NCBI RefSeq assembly: GCF_000716605.1
Contig: NZ_JNXE01000002.1
Span: 248,001 to 312,000 of the forward strand
Origin: Streptomyces sp. NRRL F-525
GTDB lineage: Bacteria; Actinomycetota; Actinomycetes; Streptomycetales; Streptomycetaceae
DNA: 64,000 nt
Reading direction: 5' to 3'
Part shown: positions 17,458 to 28,401 of the stretch, one piece after another
Layout: the number at the start of each line of letters is the position of its first letter
Numbering within the stretch: the stretch's first letter is position 1
Program-made: the position numbers and the translations under genes
The notes under the pieces: model-generated
Told to the model about the DNA's origin: nothing
Database searches by the model: none
Seen by the model: only the letters and a program-made list of their open reading frames with translations

Positions 17458-19406
<1,949 letters not shown>

Positions 19407-19407
19407 T

Positions 19408-20115
19408 TCAGCTCACCACTCCGGTCATGACGCCCACGGGCACGGCGATGAAGCCGGCCGTGAGCAGCAGCGCGAGGACATTGGCGATCGTCTTCAGGGC
19501 ACGGTCGCGGCTGCGGCTGCCCGCGCCGAGGGTCTGGGCCGCGCTCCAGAAGCCGTGCCGGACATGCAGGCCGAGGGCGAGCATCGCGACGATGTAGATG
19601 GTGTCGCCGTACCAGGTCGAGAAGGTGTCCACGACGTTCTGGTACGGGTGGCCCTCCTGGAAGCCGCCGGAGTGCACGGTGCCGGTCGTCAGGTCGAGGA
19701 TGTGCCAGACGATGAACAGGGCGAGGATAATGCCGCCCCAGCGCATGGTGCGGGTCGCGTAGGTCGCCCGGCGTTTTTTGTGCACGTACTTGCTGGGGCG
19801 CGCCTTGATGTCGCGGCGGCTGAGCTGGTACGCGGAGACGGCGTGCGCGATCACGGCGACGACGAGGACGATCCGGATCAGCCAGAGCGTCCACTCGTAG
19901 TGCATGAAGGGTTCACCGACGGTGCGCAGCCAGTGGGCGTAGTGGTTGAACTCGCCCGCGCCGAAGAAGATCTTCAGGTTGCCGATCATGTGGACGACCA
20001 GGTACAGCAGCATGATCAGGCCGCTGACGGCCATCACCGTCTTCTTGCCGACGGAGCTGTCCCACACCGTGCGCGCCATCGACGGCCGTCGGTCCGTCCG
20101 CGTTGCCAGAGCCAT
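19408..20115 (-). CDS. sdhC: Succinate dehydrogenase cytochrome b558-type membrane subunit
   Basis: This 235-residue subunit has five hydrophobic helices (first [20 protein letters not shown]) and conserved histidines in [30 protein letters not shown] and LGLHVRHGF that can ligate two b haems. The ATG at 20115 is preferred over an upstream TTG. A TAGCGT -10 box ends seven bases before it, predicting a leaderless mRNA; the TTG would lie upstream of that -10. It heads the sdhCAB operon and is divergent from a LysR gene. Confidence 0.92.
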   Translation of the reverse strand: MALATRTDRRPSMARTVWDSSVGKKTVMAVSGLIMLLYLVVHMIGNLKIFFGAGEFNHYAHWLRTVGEPFMHYEWTLWLIRIVLVVAVIAHAVSAYQLSRRDIKARPSKYVHKKRRATYATRTMRWGGIILALFIVWHILDLTTGTVHSGGFQEGHPYQNVVDTFSTWYGDTIYIVAMLALGLHVRHGFWSAAQTLGAGSRSRDRALKTIANVLALLLTAGFIAVPVGVMTGVVS

Positions 20116-20122
20116 GGCAAGC

Positions 20123-20153
20123 ACGCTAAGTGTCAAGGGGCCGATCGGTCCAA
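20123..20153 (-). promoter_or_regulatory. Probable sdhCAB promoter (leaderless)
   Basis: Minus-strand TTGGAC (20153-20148) and TAGCGT (20128-20123) separated by 19 bp, with the -10 seven bases ahead of the sdhC ATG. The -10 placement is strong, the -35 is approximate. Confidence 0.5.
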
Positions 20154-20174
20154 GACATGGTCTGCCTGGTTTCC

Positions 20175-20189
20175 ATAGCCTGCGGCTAT
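20175..20189. promoter_or_regulatory. LysR-type T-N11-A operator overlapping the lysR -10 box
   Basis: Perfect dyad ATAGCC-tgc-GGCTAT containing T-N11-A, the consensus frame of LysR-family sites. It covers TAGCCT (20176-20181), a good -10 for the regulator (AAGACA at 20152-20157 as weak -35, 18-bp spacing), and lies in the 83-bp gap between sdhC and lysR. This predicts autorepression and control of the divergent sdh operon. Confidence 0.7.
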
Positions 20190-20198
20190 CGTGGGTGC

Positions 20199-21080
20199 AT
20201 GCAGTTCCAGCAGCTCCAGTACTTCGTGGCGGTCGCCGAGACCCGGCACTTCACCCGGGCCGCCGATCTCGTCCATGTCGCACAGCCGTCGCTGTCCCAG
20301 CAGATCAAGGCGCTGGAGCGGGAGCTGGGCGCGGATCTGTTCCTGCGGGCCCGCGGCAACATCACGCTCACCGACGCGGGCGAGGCGCTGCTGCCGCTGG
20401 CCCGCCGCATCCTGGCGGACGCGGACACGGCCCGGCACGAGGTGCAGGAGCTGGCCCAACTCCGCAGCGGCCGGATCAGGTTGGGCGCGACCCCGAGCCT
20501 CTGCACGGGCCTGCTCCCGGACGTCCTGCGCGCCTTCCACGACCGTTATCCGGGCATCCGGCTGCTGATCGAGGAGGGCGGTTCGCACGATCTCGTACGC
20601 GAACTCGCGCGCGGGGCGCTCGACTTGGCGTTGGTGGTGCTGCCGTTGCCCACGCCCTCACCCGCGTTGACGACGGTGGAGCTCCTGCGCGAGGACCTCG
20701 TGGTCGTCTCCTCCCCGGAGGCACCGGCGCCGGGCCGCGGCCGTACGGTGCGCATCTCCGACCTGGAGGGCGAGCGCCTGGTGATGTTCCGCCACGGCTA
20801 CGACCTGCGCGAACTGACCGTCGCCGCCTGCCGCGCCGAGGGCTTCGAACCCGACTTCGCGGTGGAGGGCGGCGAGATGGACGCGGTCCTCGGTTTCGTC
20901 CGGGCGGGGCTCGGCGTGGCCGTCGTTCCGCGCATGGTCGCGACGAAGTCGGGGCGGGGGTTGCGGGTGACCTCGCTGGCGCGGCCCGGGCTGCACCGGA
21001 CGATCGCGCTCGCGCATCGCAGTGATGTGGCTCCACCGAGGGCTGCGCGGGAGTTGCAGCGGATGTTGTTGGAGAGGTGA
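20199..21080 (+). CDS. LysR-family regulator, likely of sdhCAB
   Basis: The 293-residue protein has a typical N-terminal winged HTH (MQFQQLQYFVAVAETRHFTR, AQPSLSQQIKALERELGADL) and a periplasmic-binding-like effector domain from about residue 90 (RIRLGATPSLCTGLLPDVLR). The ATG is chosen because the HTH begins there; no clear ribosome site is present. Divergent orientation to sdhCAB and the shared T-N11-A palindrome make it the probable controller of succinate dehydrogenase; the effector is unknown. Confidence 0.9.
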   Translation: MQFQQLQYFVAVAETRHFTRAADLVHVAQPSLSQQIKALERELGADLFLRARGNITLTDAGEALLPLARRILADADTARHEVQELAQLRSGRIRLGATPSLCTGLLPDVLRAFHDRYPGIRLLIEEGGSHDLVRELARGALDLALVVLPLPTPSPALTTVELLREDLVVVSSPEAPAPGRGRTVRISDLEGERLVMFRHGYDLRELTVAACRAEGFEPDFAVEGGEMDAVLGFVRAGLGVAVVPRMVATKSGRGLRVTSLARPGLHRTIALAHRSDVAPPRAARELQRMLLER

Positions 21081-21083
21081 CAA

Positions 21084-21126
21084 CCGGGCGCCGGGGTACG
21101 GGAGTTCATCGCTCCTCGGCGCCCGG
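21084..21126. terminator. Bidirectional terminator between lysR and SDR genes
   Basis: Perfect 10-bp stem CCGGGCGCCG / CGGCGCCCGG with a 23-nt loop that can add a small inner GGGAG/CTCC stem. It sits exactly between two convergent stop codons. Confidence 0.65.
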
Positions 21127-21131
21127 GTGGC

Positions 21132-21911
21132 TCACCAGGTCGGGATGAACCCGCCGTCGATCACCAGGTCGCTGCCGGTCAGGTTCGCCGCTCGGTCGCC
21201 GGCGAGGAACAGGACCACGTCGGCGATCTCGGCGGGCTTCGAGAAGCGGCCGGTGACGGTAGCGGCGGAGGCCTGGGCCACTACCTGTTCGGGGGTGAGG
21301 CCGGCTGCGGCCGAGACCGTCGCGGCGACGCCACCGCCGCCGAGCCACAGTTCCGTCTCGACCGGGCCGGGGCTGACCGTGTTGACGCGGATGCCCTTCG
21401 GGCCGACCTCCTTGGACAGGGCCTTGGAGAAGGCGACCAGGGCGGCCTTGCCCGCGCTGTAGTCGATGACCAGCGGGTCGGGCAGGGTGGCGTTGACCGA
21501 GCCGATCGTGATCACGGAGCCTCGCCCTGCGGCCAGCATCAGGGGGAGGGCGGCGCGGGTGACGCGTACCGCCGTGAGGAGGTTCAGGTCGAGGGTGCGC
21601 GCCCAGTTCTCGTCGGTCACGGAGAGGAAGCCGCCGGTGCGGGGCGGTGCCGTACCGACGTTGTTCACGAGGATGTCGACGCGGCCGTCCGCCGCCTCGA
21701 TCAGCCGCTCGGCCGCACCCGGTTCCGCGAGGTCCACGGGCACCCAGGTGACCGGGAACTCCTTGACCAGCGCGTCCAGCCCCTCGGTCGTCGTACGGGA
21801 CCCGGCGACGACGCTCGCGCCCGCGCCGGCCAGCGCCTTCACGACCGCCAGCCCGATGCCCTTGCTGGCGCCCGTCACCACGGCGGTCCTGCCCTGCAGT
21901 TCGGTACTCAT
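21132..21911 (-). CDS. Short-chain dehydrogenase/reductase
   Basis: Classical SDR of 259 residues: cofactor motif TGASKGIG near the N-terminus, NNVG, serine in GSVNAT and the YSAGK catalytic Tyr/Lys. SRTT after the second strand suggests NADPH preference. Ends VIDGGFIPTW. The ATG at 21911 has a GAAGGAG site ten bases upstream, so it is preferred to a TTG three codons earlier. Substrate unknown; no pathway partner nearby. Confidence 0.9.
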   Translation of the reverse strand: MSTELQGRTAVVTGASKGIGLAVVKALAGAGASVVAGSRTTTEGLDALVKEFPVTWVPVDLAEPGAAERLIEAADGRVDILVNNVGTAPPRTGGFLSVTDENWARTLDLNLLTAVRVTRAALPLMLAAGRGSVITIGSVNATLPDPLVIDYSAGKAALVAFSKALSKEVGPKGIRVNTVSPGPVETELWLGGGGVAATVSAAAGLTPEQVVAQASAATVTGRFSKPAEIADVVLFLAGDRAANLTGSDLVIDGGFIPTW

Positions 21912-21996
21912 CGAGCCCAACTCCTTCGGTGAGACGCGGGAGGCTGTTCGGCCGCCATGAGGGCATCCTCTCCCGCCGACGCCCCTCGCACAGGTC

Positions 21997-22230
21997 CTAC
22001 TCGATGTCCGGCGGCACCGGAGTCCCCTGGTGGTAGAACATCCGCCAGGCCGGGGGCGAGGAGGGTGCCCGTGATGGCCGGCGGCCCGAGGCGCCGATCT
22101 CCACGAACTCGGGGTCCAGCAGCCGGACGGCCTCGCTGCGGGAGGCGCGGACGGCCGGGTCCAGAAGGGCCAGTTCGCCCGCGATCGCTTCGTTCACGGC
22201 GTCTGACGCACGCGCTTCACTCACCCGCAC
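21997..22230 (-). pseudogene. DUF4440 (NTF2-like) gene with internal deletion
   Basis: The 77-residue frame begins like a DUF4440 protein (ELALLDPAVRASRSEAVRLL, PEFVEIGASGRR) and ends with the family's last strand (AWRMFYHQGTPVPPD). Family members are about 120 residues; here the middle (about 45-50 residues, several strands of the NTF2-like cone) is replaced by the short joint PSRAPSSPP. The joint is in frame, so a short protein could be made but should not fold normally. The start is a GTG. This is read as a decayed gene; a sequencing gap is unlikely because both ends are clean. Confidence 0.65.
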
Positions 22231-22274
22231 ATGATCACCCTCGAACCCTGGCCTCCCGCAACCGACTTGTGCCC

Positions 22275-24410
22275 TCAGCCGGTCGCGTCCACCAGCGCCA
22301 GGTCGTGCAGCCGCTCCGGCGGGCCCGGGCGGGCGTAGAACCAGCCCTGGGCCGTGTCGCAGCCCAGTATGCGGAGCTGTTCGGCCTGGGCGCCGGTCTC
22401 GACGCCCTCGACCGTCACCGCGAGGTTCAGGCTGTGGGCGAGGGAGACGATGCCCTCGACGATCTTGAGGTCGACGGGGTCGGCCGGGAACTGCTGCATG
22501 CTCTGGGTGAAGGAGCGGTCCAGCTTGAGGATGCTGACCGGCAGGCGGCGGAGGTTGGCCAGGTTCGAGTAGCCGGTGCCGAAGTCGTCCAGGGCGATGT
22601 CGACGCCCATCTCGGCGAGGCGCCGCAACGGCTTCAGGAGGTCGTCGTCGGCGCCGATCAGGGCCGACTCCGTGACCTCCAGGCAGAGCGCGTCGGGGGC
22701 GACGCCGGTGCGCTCCAGGATGTCGACGGTGTCCTGGACCAGGCCGGGGTGGGTGAGCTGGCAGGGCGAGAGGTTGACGTTGATGCGCAGGGGGACGGCG
22801 TCGCCGTACGTCTCACGCCAGGCGCGGGCCTGTCGTACGGACTGTTCCAGGACCCAGCGGCCCAACGGGACGATGAGGCCGGTGTGTTCGGCGAGCGGGA
22901 TGAAGCGGTCGGGGCCGAGCACGCCGTGCTGCGGGTGCAGCCAGCGGACGAGGGCCTCGGCGCCGCGCACGCTGCCGTCGCCGAGGTGGACCAGCGGCTG
23001 GTACTCGATGAAGAACTCGTTGCGGTCCAGGGCGGCCGGCAGGGCCGTGGTGAGGCCGTGGCGGGTGATCGCGCGGGCGTCGGCCTCCGGGTCGGCGAGT
23101 TCGAAGCGGTTGCCGCCCGCGGACTTGGCCCGGTACATGGTGATGTCGGCGCTGCGCAGCACCTCCGCGGGGCCGCGCTCGCCTGCCGGGCCCTCGACGA
23201 TGCCGATGGAGCCGCGCACGGTGAGGTCACGGCCGTCGATGCTGACGGGGGTGATCAGGGCGTTCATGATGCGGCCCGCGAGTTCGTCGACCTCGCGCTC
23301 GGTGTCGGGGCCTGTGGTCAGCGCGACGAACTCGTCGCCGCCGAGCCGGGCGACCATCTCGCCGGGTGCGGTCGCGCACGACTGCAGCCGGTCGGCGACC
23401 TCGACGAGCAGCCGGTCGCCGGCCGCGTGGCCGAGGCTGTCGTTGATGGTCTTGAAGCCGTCGAGGTCGAGGTAACACAGGCCGAACCGCTGGTTGTTGC
23501 CCGCGCCGAGCGCCTTCTCCAGGCGCTCGAAGAACAGGGTGCGGTTCGGGAGGCCGGTGAGGGCGTCGTGGGTCGCCTCGTAGCGCAGCCGTAGGTTCAG
23601 CAGCCGGCGCTCGGTGGTGTCCTCCATGAGGGCGAGCTGGTACTGGGGGTTGCCGTCGGCGTCGCGCAGGAGGGAGACCGTGAGGTTGGTCCACAGGACC
23701 GTTCCGTCAGGCCGGTAGAACGCCTTCTCGACGTGGTAGTGCTCGCGCTCGCCGCGGACGAGTTCGTCGTAGAGGGTCCAGGTCTGGGGCGCGTCGTCCG
23801 GGTGGGTCCACTCGCGGACGTTGCGGCCGCCCATGGTCTGGTCGTTGATGCCGAACATGCGCAGCAGCGCGCCGTTGACCTGGAGGATGTTGCCGTCGAG
23901 GTCGGCCATGCCGATACCTATGGCCGCGCCCTCGAAGACCGCGCGGAAGCGGGCCTCGGTCGCGTGCAGGGCCTGTGCGACGACGCCCTGGGCCTGGAGG
24001 GCGGCCACGGAGATGGCCTCCTGCTCGGCCAGGGTGCGCTCGCGCAGTGCCTGGGCGAAGCCGGCGGCCATGGCGTGCTGGAGGCGGGCCGAGCGGATCC
24101 GCAGGTCCTCCTGGGAGCCGTCGCCGCCGCAGTAGAGCACCAGGTAGGCGTCGACGCACTCCAGGCTGCGGGTGAGGGCGTCGGGGTCGGTGCAGTGCGC
24201 GGAGACGAGGGCGGAGCCGACCGCCTTGCCCTCCTCGGCCTCGAAGGTCCTGGCGCGCAGCGCCTCGCTCAACCGCCGTGCCAGCGGCAGGAGAAGCTCC
24301 TCGAACTCGGGCCGGGTCAGCGACGTGGAGGTCGCCGGGAACACCGCCCTGCTCCAGATGGTCGCGAACCTGCGCAGTCTGTCCTCCGGCCCGTCCGGCT
24401 CGGCGATCAC
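22275..24410 (-). CDS. rmdA: PAS-GGDEF-EAL c-di-GMP enzyme, RmdA-like
   Basis: The 711-residue cytosolic protein has an N-terminal helical region (1-150), PAS/PAC (about 152-270), GGDEF domain with intact GGDEF at 357-361, and EAL domain with intact EAL (485-487) and DDFGTGYSNL. The inhibitory RxxD site five residues before GGDEF is missing (APGE). It may synthesise and/or hydrolyse c-di-GMP, which acts through BldD in Streptomyces development. Domain order and the sdh neighbourhood match S. coelicolor RmdA as I recall it. GTG start overlaps the upstream methyltransferase stop (GTGA). Confidence 0.82.
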   Translation of the reverse strand: MIAEPDGPEDRLRRFATIWSRAVFPATSTSLTRPEFEELLLPLARRLSEALRARTFEAEEGKAVGSALVSAHCTDPDALTRSLECVDAYLVLYCGGDGSQEDLRIRSARLQHAMAAGFAQALRERTLAEQEAISVAALQAQGVVAQALHATEARFRAVFEGAAIGIGMADLDGNILQVNGALLRMFGINDQTMGGRNVREWTHPDDAPQTWTLYDELVRGEREHYHVEKAFYRPDGTVLWTNLTVSLLRDADGNPQYQLALMEDTTERRLLNLRLRYEATHDALTGLPNRTLFFERLEKALGAGNNQRFGLCYLDLDGFKTINDSLGHAAGDRLLVEVADRLQSCATAPGEMVARLGGDEFVALTTGPDTEREVDELAGRIMNALITPVSIDGRDLTVRGSIGIVEGPAGERGPAEVLRSADITMYRAKSAGGNRFELADPEADARAITRHGLTTALPAALDRNEFFIEYQPLVHLGDGSVRGAEALVRWLHPQHGVLGPDRFIPLAEHTGLIVPLGRWVLEQSVRQARAWRETYGDAVPLRINVNLSPCQLTHPGLVQDTVDILERTGVAPDALCLEVTESALIGADDDLLKPLRRLAEMGVDIALDDFGTGYSNLANLRRLPVSILKLDRSFTQSMQQFPADPVDLKIVEGIVSLAHSLNLAVTVEGVETGAQAEQLRILGCDTAQGWFYARPGPPERLHDLALVDATG

Positions 24411-25219
24411 GCCGCGCGTCCTACGCCGGCGAATCCGGAGAAGGAGTACGGATCCTCGTCCTCCAGCACTGTGTCCGGCCGCCACTCCGGCATCGGCACC
24501 AGTCCCGGTTCCACCATGTCGTACCCCTCGAAGAACCGCGCGATCTCCTCGCGCGAGCGCATGATCAGCGGATTGCGAATGTCCTTGTACACGTCCACCG
24601 CGCCCTCCGCCCGCTCCGGTGGCAACGGGATTCCCTCGTACGAGGCATGCGTGAGGATCAGCAGGCTGCCGGGCGCGAGTGCCTCGCGCAGCTGTGCCAC
24701 CGCTCCGTACGGGTCGTCCGCGTCTTCCACGAAGTGCAGTATGGCAACGAGAAGCAGCGCCACTGGCCGATTCACGTCGATCAGCCGCCGCACCTCGGCG
24801 CTCGCCAGGATCTCCTGGGGCTTGCGGAGGTCGGCCGCGACGACGTCCGCGGTCGCGTTGCCCGCGAGGACGGCCTGGCTGTGCGCGACCGCCACCGGGT
24901 CGTGGTCGACGTACATGACATGGGCGCCGGGGCTGGCCTTCTGGGCGACCTCGTGGACGTTTCCGAAGGTGGGAATTCCGGAGCCGATGTCGAGGAACTG
25001 GGTGATGCCCTCGGCGGCCGCGAAGCGTACGGCGCGACGCATGAACGCCCGGTTCGCCTGCATGATCTTGGGAAGTCCCGGGAGGAACTCCATGGCCTTG
25101 CGAGCCGCCTCCCGGTCGACCTCGAAGTTGTGCGAACCGCCCAGGTAGTAGTCGTAGATACGCGAAACGCTCGGCACCGAGATGTCGATGCTTCGTGGTG
25201 CCCAGGCGGGACGCTCCAT
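24407..25219 (-). CDS. SAM-dependent methyltransferase, DUF574/SAV2177 family
   Basis: The 270-residue protein is from a family strongly expanded in Streptomyces. PSVSRIYDYYLGGSHNFEVD and FLDIGSGIPTFGNVHEVAQ (SAM-binding) are diagnostic, followed by VMYVDHDPVAVAHSQA and LLVAILHFVED. Its substrate is not known. The ATG (MERPAW) has GGAGA upstream; a TTG four codons earlier is in that ribosome site. It is translationally coupled to the GGDEF-EAL gene, suggesting the two act in one process. Confidence 0.88.
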   Translation of the reverse strand: MERPAWAPRSIDISVPSVSRIYDYYLGGSHNFEVDREAARKAMEFLPGLPKIMQANRAFMRRAVRFAAAEGITQFLDIGSGIPTFGNVHEVAQKASPGAHVMYVDHDPVAVAHSQAVLAGNATADVVAADLRKPQEILASAEVRRLIDVNRPVALLLVAILHFVEDADDPYGAVAQLREALAPGSLLILTHASYEGIPLPPERAEGAVDVYKDIRNPLIMRSREEIARFFEGYDMVEPGLVPMPEWRPDTVLEDEDPYSFSGFAGVGRAA

Positions 25220-25561
25220 GTATCTCTCCAAGGCGTAGGCGATCCGGTGTTCGAGCTGAGGCTACTGATCGCCCGCCAAAGGGTCGAGCGGAAACGGAAA
25301 TTGACCATCCGTTCCCGCCGATTGCCAGCGGCACGTGCCGAATTGACGTGCGGGGACATGCGGAGAGGCGCGGCGAATGCCGGAATTGGCGCCAGGAAAA
25401 CGCCAAAGCGGCCCGCCCCCTCCGTGCGGTGCGGAGGGGGCGGACCTGGGGTCGCGCGCGCTGCTGTGTTGTTCGGCATTTCTGTCGCTTGCCCGCGACC
25501 CTCCCTTCCGCGTTTCGGGTGCCGAGTGGGCGGGGGGCGATCAACCCTGGGGAGGTTCTCG
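25220..25561. other. 342-bp intergenic region
   Basis: Holds the 5' region of the methyltransferase/rmdA operon on its left side and the terminator at 25413-25443 of the lipoprotein gene. No coding sequence or recognisable operator was seen. Confidence 0.6.
25413..25443 (-). terminator. Strong terminator of the lipoprotein gene
   Basis: Perfect 12-bp stem CCGCCCCCTCCG / CGGAGGGGGCGG with a seven-base loop, 118 bp after the lipoprotein stop; on the minus strand it is followed by CTTTGGCGTTTTCC. Confidence 0.75.
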
Positions 25562-26521
25562 CTACTCCGCGGGCGCGCCGACCGGCTTGCCTTCAGGGGA
25601 GACGGCGTACCAAGTGCCGCCCACGCCCTGTCCGTTGGTCTGTCCGGCGGCCGTGTCACCGGAGAAGGTGTAGATGGGCCAGCAGTTGACGGTCATCTGC
25701 TTCACGCCGTCGGAGCGGGTGAAGCCCATGAGGCCCTTCTTCTGCACGCCCTTGGTGTCGCTCGCCGAGACGATGCCGACGGCCGGCCACTTCTTCGCGC
25801 AGTCGCCGAGGCAGTTCGAGACCGACTTCGGCCATGCCTTGTCCTTGAGGAAGCGGTAGACCGTGTGGCCGTTCTTGTCGACGACGATGTCGCCGAGCTT
25901 GGCGTCCTTGCGGACGGAGAGGCCGGGCAGCGAGGCGAGGGTCGCCTTCTTGCCGTCGGGGGCGAGCGCGTACCACTTGCCGCCCACGCCCTGGCCGTTG
26001 ACGTCACCGGCGTTGACGTCCTTGGCGTAGCGGTAGGCGGGCCAGCCGCCGATGGTCAGCTGCTTGGTGCCGTCGGTGCGGGTCACCTCGCCGAGGAGGG
26101 CCTTGTCGATACCGGCGCCGGCCGTGGCGTCGTCCGCGGGAACCGGCGGCCAGGCGGTGGCGCAGTCGCCGTCGCAGTTCGACTTGGGGGGATTGGCCGT
26201 GTCGGCGTCGAAACGGTAGAGGGTCAGACCCGCACCGTCGCTCAACACCTTGCCGAGGTCGGGGTTGTTGGCAACGGTCAACTGGCCCGCGGGCTCGGCG
26301 GCGGCGGCCTGCTGGCCGTCGGCTCCGTACCCGTTGCCGGCACCGGTGCTGGCGCTCGCCGTGGCACCGACGCTTCCGTAACCTCCGGCCGCCGCCGTGG
26401 CACCGACGTTCTGTGCCGCAGAGGAAGGCGTGGTCACATTTTCCGAACCGCACGCCGCCGTCAACGCCATGACGGACACGGCCGTCGCCGCGAGTGAGGC
26501 GCTCCGCCAGGAGGTCTTCAT
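25562..26521 (-). CDS. Lipoprotein with two secreted-repeat (COG4315-type) domains
   Basis: The 319-residue protein has a lipoprotein signal peptide with lipobox LTAAC (Cys24), then a low-complexity Ala/Gly/Ser linker to about residue 80. Two related domains follow, each with LTLYRFD or HTVYRFLKD, a CxGDC..WPP/WPA cysteine pair, G.V.R.DG.KQ(L/M)T and GVGG.WYA(L/V)(A/S)P. Such repeats occur in exported actinobacterial proteins of unknown role. It should be anchored on the outer membrane face. ATG follows a GGGGAG site. Confidence 0.87.
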   Translation of the reverse strand: MKTSWRSASLAATAVSVMALTAACGSENVTTPSSAAQNVGATAAAGGYGSVGATASASTGAGNGYGADGQQAAAAEPAGQLTVANNPDLGKVLSDGAGLTLYRFDADTANPPKSNCDGDCATAWPPVPADDATAGAGIDKALLGEVTRTDGTKQLTIGGWPAYRYAKDVNAGDVNGQGVGGKWYALAPDGKKATLASLPGLSVRKDAKLGDIVVDKNGHTVYRFLKDKAWPKSVSNCLGDCAKKWPAVGIVSASDTKGVQKKGLMGFTRSDGVKQMTVNCWPIYTFSGDTAAGQTNGQGVGGTWYAVSPEGKPVGAPAE

Positions 26522-26780
26522 CGTCAACTCCCCATAATCACCTGGATGTTGCAGCGCCCGTCTGTGCCGCCGCACGGTCCTAGGTACGGGTGGGGACCAC
26601 GGAAGTGTTCAACCGCCGCACAAATTTCTTTCCGACCCCTGTGACCCGGCGGCTCCTTCTCGTACGCCCGTGCGCATCCGGCCATGTCCGGCGGCCGGTG
26701 CGTCAAACGGCCGCACCCCGTCTTCCACTCCTTCGGGGCATTCCTCCCGCGCCCCGGCGCGCCCCCGCCCGCGAGGCCTC

Positions 26781-27398
26781 ATGATCTCCGTCGTGCATGG
26801 ACCCGAACCGACCCGAACCGCCCTCGCCGCAAGGGTGTTGACCCTGGTGACGCTGACATGGCTGCTGGCGGGCGCACCGGCGGGCCTGGCAGCGGCCGAC
26901 GCGTGCGCGTACGCCTCGACGGGGCCGGACGGCACGGAGGCGGTGGCGGTGGCCGGCGGCGACTGGCCGACTCCCCCGGTCTGCCCGGAGCCGACCCCGC
27001 CGCCGCCCTGCCCCTCGCCGACACCCACCCCGCCACCGCCCAAGCCGACACCGCCTCCCCCGCCGAAACCCACCCCGACCCCGACCCCCAAGCCGACGCC
27101 GAAGCCCCGGCCCACGCCGAAGCCCACCCCGCCACCGCCCGCCCCGGCGCCGCGGCCGGCCCCCGCGGCTCCGGTACCCCGGGTGATCCCGACACCCACG
27201 CCCACACCGACGCCCACTCCGACTCCGACTCCAACGCCCAAGCCCACCCCGCATCCCTCGGCGTCCCCGGTGAGTTATCCGAAGTACCACTCCCAGCCGA
27301 GTCCGCGGCCGGCCCCCAACCGGACGCCGCCGGTCGTCTACGTCCTGCTCATCACCCTGCCCGCGGTGGTCGCCATCGTCGCGCTGCGTCCACGCTGA
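26781..27398 (+). CDS. Proline-rich secreted protein with C-terminal membrane anchor
   Basis: The 205-residue protein has a signal peptide ([20 protein letters not shown]), a short domain with two cysteines, a long Pro/Thr/Lys-rich stretch (about 70-160, mostly PTPTP, PPKPTP units), and a final hydrophobic helix ([17 protein letters not shown]) with tail RPR. It is probably a wall-spanning stalk or spacer. The ATG sits after a GC-rich stretch without a strong ribosome site. A DUF4239 gene follows 16 bp on. Confidence 0.72.
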   Translation: MISVVHGPEPTRTALAARVLTLVTLTWLLAGAPAGLAAADACAYASTGPDGTEAVAVAGGDWPTPPVCPEPTPPPPCPSPTPTPPPPKPTPPPPPKPTPTPTPKPTPKPRPTPKPTPPPPAPAPRPAPAAPVPRVIPTPTPTPTPTPTPTPTPKPTPHPSASPVSYPKYHSQPSPRPAPNRTPPVVYVLLITLPAVVAIVALRPR

Positions 27399-27414
27399 TC
27401 CCCGGAGGAACCTC

Positions 27415-28179
27415 TTGTCGGAATGGCTTGTTCTCGTCCTCGCGATGGCGGCGGCCTGTGTCGTCGTCGTCATCGTCACCTTCCTGCGCGAACGCTCGGC
27501 GTCCGAGGACGAGGACCCCAGTGAGACCCCGGACGTCATCGAGTACATGACGATGTGGATCGGCGTGGTGTACGCCATCGTCCTGGGCCTCGCGATCGCC
27601 GGTGTCTGGGAGGCCCGCAGCGCCGCCCAGGACCACGTACAGGCGGAGGCGCAGGCGCTGCACGAGATCTCGGAGCGGGTGCGGGTCTATCCGCCGGCCG
27701 AGCGTGACCGCGTGCGGGCCGACGTCGAGGCCTATGTCTCCCAGGTCGTCAACGTCGAGTGGAAGACGATGGCCGACCACGAGAAGCTCACCCAGCGCGG
27801 CACCGACCTCCTGCAGCGCATCCGCGCCGACGTCACCGACTACCGGCCGACGACGGACTTCCAGGCGCAGGCCTACCAGCCGCTGGTCGACCAGGTGACC
27901 GCCGTGGACTCGGCACGCAACGCCCGTTCGGACTCCACGGGGGCGACCATGCCGTCGGTGGTGTGGTTCGGGCTGCTCGCCGGGGCCGTGATCACCATCG
28001 GCATGGTGTTCGCGCTGCAGATCCGGCGTACGACACGGGAGCTGATCCTCGCCGGGCTGTTCTCGGCGCTGATCGCGTTCCTGCTGTTCCTGATCTGGGA
28101 CTTCGACGCGCCGTACAGCCGCGGTATCACGGCCTCGGCGCAGCCGTTCCTGAACCTCTTCCCGCACATCAAGGACTGA
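27415..28179 (+). CDS. DUF4239 membrane protein
   Basis: The 254-residue protein has four predicted membrane helices: residues 4-23 (LVLVLAMAAACVVVVIVTFL), 47-65, and two near the C-terminus (SVVWFGLLAGAVITIGMVFA and LILAGLFSALIAFLLFLIW). A soluble helical segment lies between. The TTG start is well supported by GGAGGAA seven bases upstream. DUF4239 proteins resemble bestrophin-type channels in topology, but no function is shown. Probably co-transcribed with the proline-rich gene. Confidence 0.82.
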   Translation: MSEWLVLVLAMAAACVVVVIVTFLRERSASEDEDPSETPDVIEYMTMWIGVVYAIVLGLAIAGVWEARSAAQDHVQAEAQALHEISERVRVYPPAERDRVRADVEAYVSQVVNVEWKTMADHEKLTQRGTDLLQRIRADVTDYRPTTDFQAQAYQPLVDQVTAVDSARNARSDSTGATMPSVVWFGLLAGAVITIGMVFALQIRRTTRELILAGLFSALIAFLLFLIWDFDAPYSRGITASAQPFLNLFPHIKD

Positions 28180-28204
28180 CGGCCCCTCACCGGAGCAGGC
28201 CATC

Positions 28205-28236
28205 GGGGGACGTCCGCCACGCCGCGGGCGTCCCCC
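28205..28236 (+). terminator. Terminator after the DUF4239 gene
   Basis: Stem GGGGGACG / CGTCCCCC (8 bp, extendable) with a GC-rich loop, 25 bp after the stop codon. Confidence 0.6.
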
Positions 28237-28401
28237 GGTCGCACGAACGGGGTCCCCTGTGCGGCCCACACGATTGCCCCATTCGCGCGACTGCGATCGC
28301 GGGAGCGCACACATGTTCCTAGCGTTTCGGTCATCGAGGTGCATTTACGGCGCAAGCGGAAAAGGTCCGCTGCTGCTCCTCGGGGACCCGGAGGAATCAC
28401 C

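Noticed and set aside
20115..20136. TTG start for sdhC seven codons upstream
   Set aside because: It would lie upstream of the likely TAGCGT -10 box and has no ribosome site; the ATG at 20115 fits a leaderless mRNA.
24411..25544. N-terminal extension of the GGDEF-EAL frame to about 1089 residues
   Set aside because: The extension overlaps the DUF574 methyltransferase out of frame and has no homology; the GTG at 24410 fits the coupled overlap.
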